Of a DNA stretch of 64,000 bases, positions 59,856 to 64,000 are shown piece by piece. Location: assembly GCA_963715825.1 (NCBI GenBank), contig CAVQSI010000013.1, positions 62,001 to 126,000 on the forward strand. Direction: 5' to 3'. The notes beneath the pieces were generated by a model. That model ran no database searches and was not told the origin of the DNA. It saw only the letters and a list, made by a program, of their open reading frames with translations. Position 1 is the first letter of the stretch, and each line of letters begins with the position of its first letter. This stretch comes from Sva-07 sp963715825 (GTDB lineage: Bacteria; Actinomycetota; Acidimicrobiia; Acidimicrobiales; Ilumatobacteraceae). Position numbers and translations under genes: made by a program.

Positions 59856-61094
59856 TCAGGAACGCGCGATCTGGTCGAGGAGTATCCAGTCGTCGTCGGG
59901 TTCCTCACGGAGGAACTTCCAGCGCAATCGACACCGGATCTCGTCGAGGCGATCGACGGTGCGGCTCGGGCGGGGTGTGCCGCCGTGGTCGTGGCGGTCG
60001 CTGTCGCGGTTGTGCGGTGGGCATTCGAGCTTGCCGTTGAACTGGCTGGTCGGGCCGTCAGCGGCGTAGGGGACGATGTGGTCGACGTCGCACTGGTCGG
60101 CGGGTACGTCGCAGCCGCTGGTGTGCTGACACCCTCGATCGCGTACTTCGACGGCGCGTCGGAGGGCGCCCGTGAAGCTCCGACGGTGCGACACCGAGAT
60201 CACCGTGGACGGCCCGTCGAACAGGACGGTCTCGAGGTCGGCGTCGCTCATCCAACGCACGAGCTGGCCCGGGGTCACCACGGTGCCGTTCGCGAGTTCG
60301 CACAGTTGCGCCAGCGTTGCGTCGCCGACGAGCGCCGTGAACAGCGGCTTCGGGCGGCGGCCATCGGCGGGTGCAGTGGCTGAGCGAGTGGCCATCACGA
60401 CGAGTGCGGCGGCTCGCCGCTGTGACGCGGTGCGGGTGACGCCGTCACGTTGGTCGGCGAGGTACAGCTCGCGTTCGAGACGGGTGAGTTCGTCGCTGAC
60501 GATCGCTCCGCTGATCGGGTCGAGGAGCCCGTTGATCACGACCGTGCCATCGAGCGTGGACGCCACGTCGAGGTGGGCAGCGTTGCGTTGACGCTCGGCC
60601 TGGTCCTCCGCAGCGTCGGCGTCGGCACGGGCGCACCAGTAGTCGACCATCTTGCGAGCATCGAAGAAGCGCAGCAGCTTGCACTGTTCGACCAAGGTCT
60701 CCTCGTGGTCGGCGAAGCTCGCGCTGCGCCACGGACGGTTCGCCTTGGCGAGCAGGTCGACGTGGTCGGGGGAGAGCTCGCCGGCGGCGAGCGCAGCAGC
60801 TGTGGCTGGCATCGAGCGGAGCTGCCGTGCGCGGCGGATCTCGGTGCCCGTCGACCCAGTCGACGCCGAGGTGTCGTTGGCGAGTCGGGTGGCCGCCGAC
60901 CTGGCGCCGTTGTCGGCCCACACCATGCGCCGATCCCAGTTGGAGATCGCCGTCGCAGCGACGGCAGCCAGCCGGTGGCGTTGCCGCTGAACGGCGGTGA
61001 CCAGCTCGTGGAGTTCATCGTCGGTCAGCTCGGCTGGGTCGACGTCGAGGAGCGAATCGATCACTCCTGCCAGGTCGTCGATCTCCTTCGACAT
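59856..61094 (-). CDS. DUF222 / 13E12-repeat HNH endonuclease-like protein
   Basis: A 412-residue protein with the DUF222 helical domain (residues about 5-330) and a C-terminal HNH domain: RDRGCQHTSGCDVPADQCDV, DHIVPYAADGPTS, then LECPPHNRDSDRH. This pair of domains is that of the 13E12 repeat family, present in many copies in mycobacteria and other actinobacteria, possibly mobile. The function is unproven. Start is ATG at 61094 with TATCAT 6 nt upstream; 61112 would add six residues. Confidence 0.88.
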   Translation of the reverse strand: MSKEIDDLAGVIDSLLDVDPAELTDDELHELVTAVQRQRHRLAAVAATAISNWDRRMVWADNGARSAATRLANDTSASTGSTGTEIRRARQLRSMPATAAALAAGELSPDHVDLLAKANRPWRSASFADHEETLVEQCKLLRFFDARKMVDYWCARADADAAEDQAERQRNAAHLDVASTLDGTVVINGLLDPISGAIVSDELTRLERELYLADQRDGVTRTASQRRAAALVVMATRSATAPADGRRPKPLFTALVGDATLAQLCELANGTVVTPGQLVRWMSDADLETVLFDGPSTVISVSHRRSFTGALRRAVEVRDRGCQHTSGCDVPADQCDVDHIVPYAADGPTSQFNGKLECPPHNRDSDRHDHGGTPRPSRTVDRLDEIRCRLRWKFLREEPDDDWILLDQIARS

Positions 61095-61154
61095 GTGTCG
61101 ATGATAGCACACCAGTACGACAAAAGCAACAATGTACCAACAAATGTTCGACTC

Positions 61155-61736
61155 TCAGCGATCCCGGAATCCCAGACCAGCGAGGATCTTCGGCGCGCAC
61201 GCATCGATGCGGCTCATGCGGGTCGACGCCTGCTTCGCACTGGAGATGTGGAGGTGGTACTCGCGCTGGCGTCCCGGAGTGAGCCCCTCGAACGCTTCCC
61301 GCAACGCCGGATCGGCGTCGAGACGCGCCTGCAGTTCCTCGACAAGTACCAACTCGGGCCCGGGTTCGAGCTGGCGGCCCGAGTCCTCGATGTCGATCGC
61401 CTCGGCGACGTACGTGGTGATCGTGTCGGCGAGCCGGGTGACTTCGTCGACCGAGGTGATGCAGATGCGGCGAGCCGACCGGGAGTTCGGGCCCTGGTCC
61501 TCGAGTACGCCGTCGGGATCGGCGAGCAGGGCGCCTTTGAAGAACATCATGGCGAGGAAGTTCTTCATCTCCTGCAGCATCAAGATGTTGCGGCCGTCGT
61601 GCGAGTAGCAGGGCTTGGCCCACTTGATCTCCTCGTCCAGGCCGCACCTCGCGAGGATCGGACGCAGCGCCGAGATCTCCTCCGGCCACCGATCGGACTG
61701 CTCGACGTAGGTGTCGACGTCAGGATTCGTGCTCAT
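61155..61736 (-). CDS. DUF1801/YdeI-like protein
   Basis: A 193-residue protein. EEISALRPILARCGLDEEIK and KPCYSHDGRNILMLQEMKNF are the DUF1801 core, and the C-terminus ending YHLHISSAKQASTRMSRIDA with CAPKILAGLG is the YdeI/OmpD-associated tail. Structures in the family have a hydrophobic pocket, but no biochemical role is settled. Start is ATG at 61736 with TACGAT 6 nt upstream; the promoter region is shared back to back with the MalY-type gene. Confidence 0.82.
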   Translation of the reverse strand: MSTNPDVDTYVEQSDRWPEEISALRPILARCGLDEEIKWAKPCYSHDGRNILMLQEMKNFLAMMFFKGALLADPDGVLEDQGPNSRSARRICITSVDEVTRLADTITTYVAEAIDIEDSGRQLEPGPELVLVEELQARLDADPALREAFEGLTPGRQREYHLHISSAKQASTRMSRIDACAPKILAGLGFRDR

Positions 61737-61766
61737 CGGCGGATCGTAGGTCACTACCGTGGCGAC
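61737..61766. promoter_or_regulatory. Back-to-back leaderless promoters in a 30-bp spacer
   Basis: The spacer between ATG 61736 (minus) and GTG 61767 (plus) is 30 bp. It holds TACGAT (read on minus, 6 nt before its start) and TACCGT (plus, 6 nt before its start). The two hexamers are about six bases apart, so the two polymerases must exclude each other. Confidence 0.5.
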
Positions 61767-62936
61767 GTGATCGACGCCGGATGGCCTGCTGACCGTGGAC
61801 GAGGCAGCGGTGCCGATCGCGGGTCGGGATCAAGTGGAGCAAGCACGGACCAGACGTCGTGCCGGCTTGGGTCGCCGACATGGACTTCGACCCGCCCACG
61901 CCCGTGCTCGAGGCTCTGCGTGGCCATCTCGATCGAGGCGACCTCGGCTACGGACCGTTCGCCGGTGCACTCGCCGAGCACTCTGCGAACTTCCAGGAAC
62001 GGCACCACGGTTGGCGGCCCGACGTCGAGCGGATCCGACCGTTCACCTCCGCGCTTCACGCTCTCGAGACTGCGTTGTGGACCACGACCTCGCCGGGCGA
62101 CGGCGTCGTGGTGTTCACGCCGATCTACTACCCGTTCCTCGACGCCATCGCCGACAGCGGGCGGCGCCGTGTCGACGTGCCCCTCGATCCCGATGGTTGG
62201 CGGATCGACCCCGATCGGCTCGTCGCCGCGATCGACGACACCACCCGGATGGTTCTGTTCTGCAACCCGCACAATCCGACAGGGCGGGTCTTCGACGACG
62301 ACGAAGTGGCCGCTGTCGCTGCGGTCGCCGAACGCCACGACCTGCTCGTCATCACCGACGAGATCTGGGGCGAACTGGTCCATGCCGGTTCGGTGCACCG
62401 CCCGCTGGCGATCGCCGACGAACGCTTCCGCGGGCGGCTGGTCACGCTCGGCTCGGCCAGCAAGACGTTCAACCTCGCCGGCCTGCGTACCGCCGTCGCC
62501 CACATCGACCATGCACCGCTCATCGACGCACTCGCCACGATGCCCGGCCACCTGCAGGGCTCACCGAGCTCACTCGGCGTCGTCGGCACGGTCACCGCGT
62601 GGACCGAATGCGACGACTGGCTGGCCGCTGTCCGCCGGACGATCGCCGCCCGCCTCGATCAGCTCGCCCGGCGTCTCGCGTCGGATGTCCCGTCGGTCCG
62701 ACTCGGTACGACCGCAGGCGACCTATCTCGCCTGGCTCGACTTCCGCGAGACCGCCCTGGGTGACGACCCGGCCGAGGTGCTCCTCGAACGGTTCGGCGT
62801 CGCGCTGTCGAGCGGTCCGACGTTCGGCGCCAACGGCACCGGGTTCGCTCGCCTCAACGTGGCCACGTCCGAGCAGATCCTCGACCGGGTGATCGACCGG
62901 ATTGCCGACGCCGTCGATCAGTCGTCGATCGCCTGA
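61767..62936 (+). CDS. MalY/PatB-type PLP C-S lyase or aminotransferase, frameshifted
   Basis: A fold-type I PLP enzyme of about 390 codons. GIKWSKHGPDVVPAWVADMD, then FTSALHALETALWTTTSPGD, NPHNPTGRVFDDDEV, VITDEIWGELVH and the PLP lysine in LGSASKTFNLAGLR place it with MalY/PatB cystathionine beta-lyases. Three frame changes are needed: near 61777 and 61815, where single extra bases separate VIDA, DGLLTVDEAAV and RSRVGIKW, and near 62713, after which TYLAWLDFRETALGDDPAE runs to the stop at 62936. Start is GTG at 61767 with TACCGT 6 nt upstream. Confidence 0.82.
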   Translation: MIDAGWPADRGRGSGADRGSGSSGASTDQTSCRLGSPTWTSTRPRPCSRLCVAISIEATSATDRSPVHSPSTLRTSRNGTTVGGPTSSGSDRSPPRFTLSRLRCGPRPRRATASWCSRRSTTRSSTPSPTAGGAVSTCPSIPMVGGSTPIGSSPRSTTPPGWFCSATRTIRQGGSSTTTKWPLSLRSPNATTCSSSPTRSGANWSMPVRCTARWRSPTNASAGGWSRSARPARRSTSPACVPPSPTSTMHRSSTHSPRCPATCRAHRAHSASSARSPRGPNATTGWPLSAGRSPPASISSPGVSRRMSRRSDSVRPQATYLAWLDFRETALGDDPAEVLLERFGVALSSGPTFGANGTGFARLNVATSEQILDRVIDRIADAVDQSSIA

Positions 62937-64000
62937 TAGACGAGCGACCGCAGGTCGCGATCGGGCAGCAGCATGCCGGTCATGTACTGCGACATGAACA
63001 GCCCGACGAGATCCTCGGCGGGATCGACCCAGAAGTAGGTCTTGGCGGCGCCGGCCCATCCGAACTCGCCGACCGAGCCCGGTCCGGCCGACTCGGCGAC
63101 GTCGAGCATCACCCTCGATCCGAGACCGAAACCCATGCCTGGCACGGGCAGTCCCAGGAGTTCGTAGGGGAGGAGCTCGGGTGGGAGGTGGTTGCTGTGC
63201 ATCAACTCGAGCGTCTTGCGCCCGACCAGGCGCTCGCCGCTGCCGGTGCGGTCGATGCGCCCGCCGTTGGCGAGCATCTGCGCGAACTTCATGTAGTCGG
63301 ACGCCGTCGAGAACAAGCCGAGCCCGCCCCGTTGGAAGACGTCCGGGGTGCTGGTCGGATACGTCACCGACACGTCGATGCGTTCGTTGAAGCCGCTGAG
63401 GGCTGCCTCCATCAGCTGGATCGCCGAGTAGTCCTCGCCGACGAGGTCGGGAAGGCCGTACATCGCCGACAGTCGGTGCAGTTGATCGTCGGCGACGCCA
63501 AAGCCGGTGTCGTCCATGCCCAAGGGATCGAACAGCCGCTCGCGCAGGAAGTCGCCGAGGGACGTCGCCCGACAGCACCTCGATCAGGCGGGCGGCCACG
63601 TCGATGCCGACGCTGTAGTGCCAGCGGGTGCCCGGCTGGAACGCGAGGGGGAGCGTCGCCAGCTCGTCGATCAGTGCGTCGAGCGGTCGGGTCGAGTCGT
63701 TCATGATCCGAGCGTCGCGGTAGAGCTGGGCGACGGGGTTGTCGGCCATGAAGTCGTAGGTGAGCCCGCTCGTGTGGCTGAGCAGGTCGCGGATCTGGAT
63801 CGGTCGCGCCTGGTCGACCAGGGTGCCGTCGTCGGCCATCACCTTGGTGGCGCCGAACGCCGGGAGGTACTGGGCGACAGGGTGTTCGAGCTGGAACGCG
63901 CCTTGCTCGTGGAGCAGCATCAACGCGGTCGACACGACCGGCTTGGTCATCGAGTAGATCCGGAAGATGGTGTCGGCCGCCATCGGGGTGCCGGCCTCCT
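62918..64000 (-). CDS. Class C beta-lactamase-family serine hydrolase (5' end outside window, frameshifted)
   Basis: The N-terminus lies past the right edge. The nucleophile motif is IYSMTKPVVSTALM (SMTK), preceded by TPMAADTIFR; HTSGLTYDFM and the YSV form of the second motif in GTRWHYSVGIDVAARL follow. The frame changes at CCC near 63565, between VLSGDV and the continuing DFLRERLFDPLGMDD. The rest (GLGLFSTASDYMKFAQML, GEFGWAGAAKTYFWVDP) is open to 62918. Such enzymes are esterases or D,D-peptidases; no drug resistance can be claimed. It overlaps the convergent PLP gene by 19 bases. Confidence 0.85.

Noticed and set aside
62592..63570. Continuation of the beta-lactamase frame to 62592 as one 463-residue protein
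   Set aside because: After the CCC near 63565 this frame turns Arg-rich and unlike the family, while the neighbouring frame carries the correct C-terminus ending at 62918.
1..64000. CRISPR array, rRNA operon, IS element or replication origin
   Set aside because: No regularly spaced repeats, no rRNA sequence, no transposase and no DnaA-box cluster were noticed. dnaG and rpoD here do not imply an origin.

Overview
The window is 64 kb of high G+C actinobacterial chromosome. Mycothiol synthase (mshD), a DUF3499 gene, a SigK/RskA pair, an F420-type LLM oxidoreductase and a DUF222/13E12-family HNH protein all point to Actinomycetota. The gene mix (P450, crotonase, several SDRs, RILDTR-type exported protein) fits an Acidimicrobiia/Ilumatobacter-like lineage, but that placement is inference. 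Coding density is high and operons are short. Many genes have a TANNNT hexamer 6-9 nt before the start codon and no Shine-Dalgarno, the pattern expected of leaderless transcripts.

Layout. 0-12.4 kb: left-edge DUF3516 helicase (partial), a small lipoprotein, DUF2071/DUF971 divergent pair, a GT-C-like membrane protein, a class V aminotransferase, LLM oxidoreductase, ArfB-like release factor, P450, alanine dehydrogenase, a 2-hydroxyacid dehydrogenase, a DnaJ-domain protein and an exported protein. 12.49-15.18 kb: a 2.6 kb integrative element that splits a tRNA-Val(CAC) gene. It carries an internally shortened tyrosine integrase, two overlapping small-gene pairs and a zinc-ribbon protein. 15.2-24.8 kb: lipoproteins, a holin-like membrane protein, DUF3499, SRPBCC, a secreted M23 peptidase, an APH-family kinase with DUF6285, and the overlapping set mshD-pepF-rlmN. 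24.8-24.9 kb: a short structured RNA or leader ending in an intrinsic terminator.

25.2-34.9 kb: hisC-hisB-hisH-hisA-hisF (overlapping), then crotonase, aldo/keto reductase, hydrolase, GroES and an L,D-transpeptidase, then hisI and trpE. These build histidine and start tryptophan. 34.9-43.2 kb: membrane protein, YgfZ-type protein, site-2 protease, pyruvate phosphate dikinase, and dnaG-rpoD. 43.3-48.1 kb: a membrane molybdopterin oxidoreductase, a double-fasciclin lipoprotein, a small unknown protein, an ECF sigma factor (SigK-like) and its RskA-type anti-sigma factor. 48.1-54.4 kb: tRNA-Asn, SDR, tRNA(CAT), a degraded stretch, an MFS transporter, two small unknowns, inositol phosphatase-like, SDR and endonuclease III. 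54.4-64 kb: two tandem cyclase/ATPase regulators (one broken), an HNH protein, a DUF1801 protein, a MalY-type PLP enzyme and a class C beta-lactamase-like hydrolase running off the right edge.

At least seven genes (DUF3499, hisC, dnaG, the fasciclin protein, the first cyclase, the MalY-type enzyme, the beta-lactamase) are open only if one or more single-base frame changes are corrected, often at short G or C runs. Housekeeping genes are affected, so many are probably consensus errors; the cyclase gene has too many and may be truly decaying. No CRISPR array, rRNA operon or replication origin was seen.
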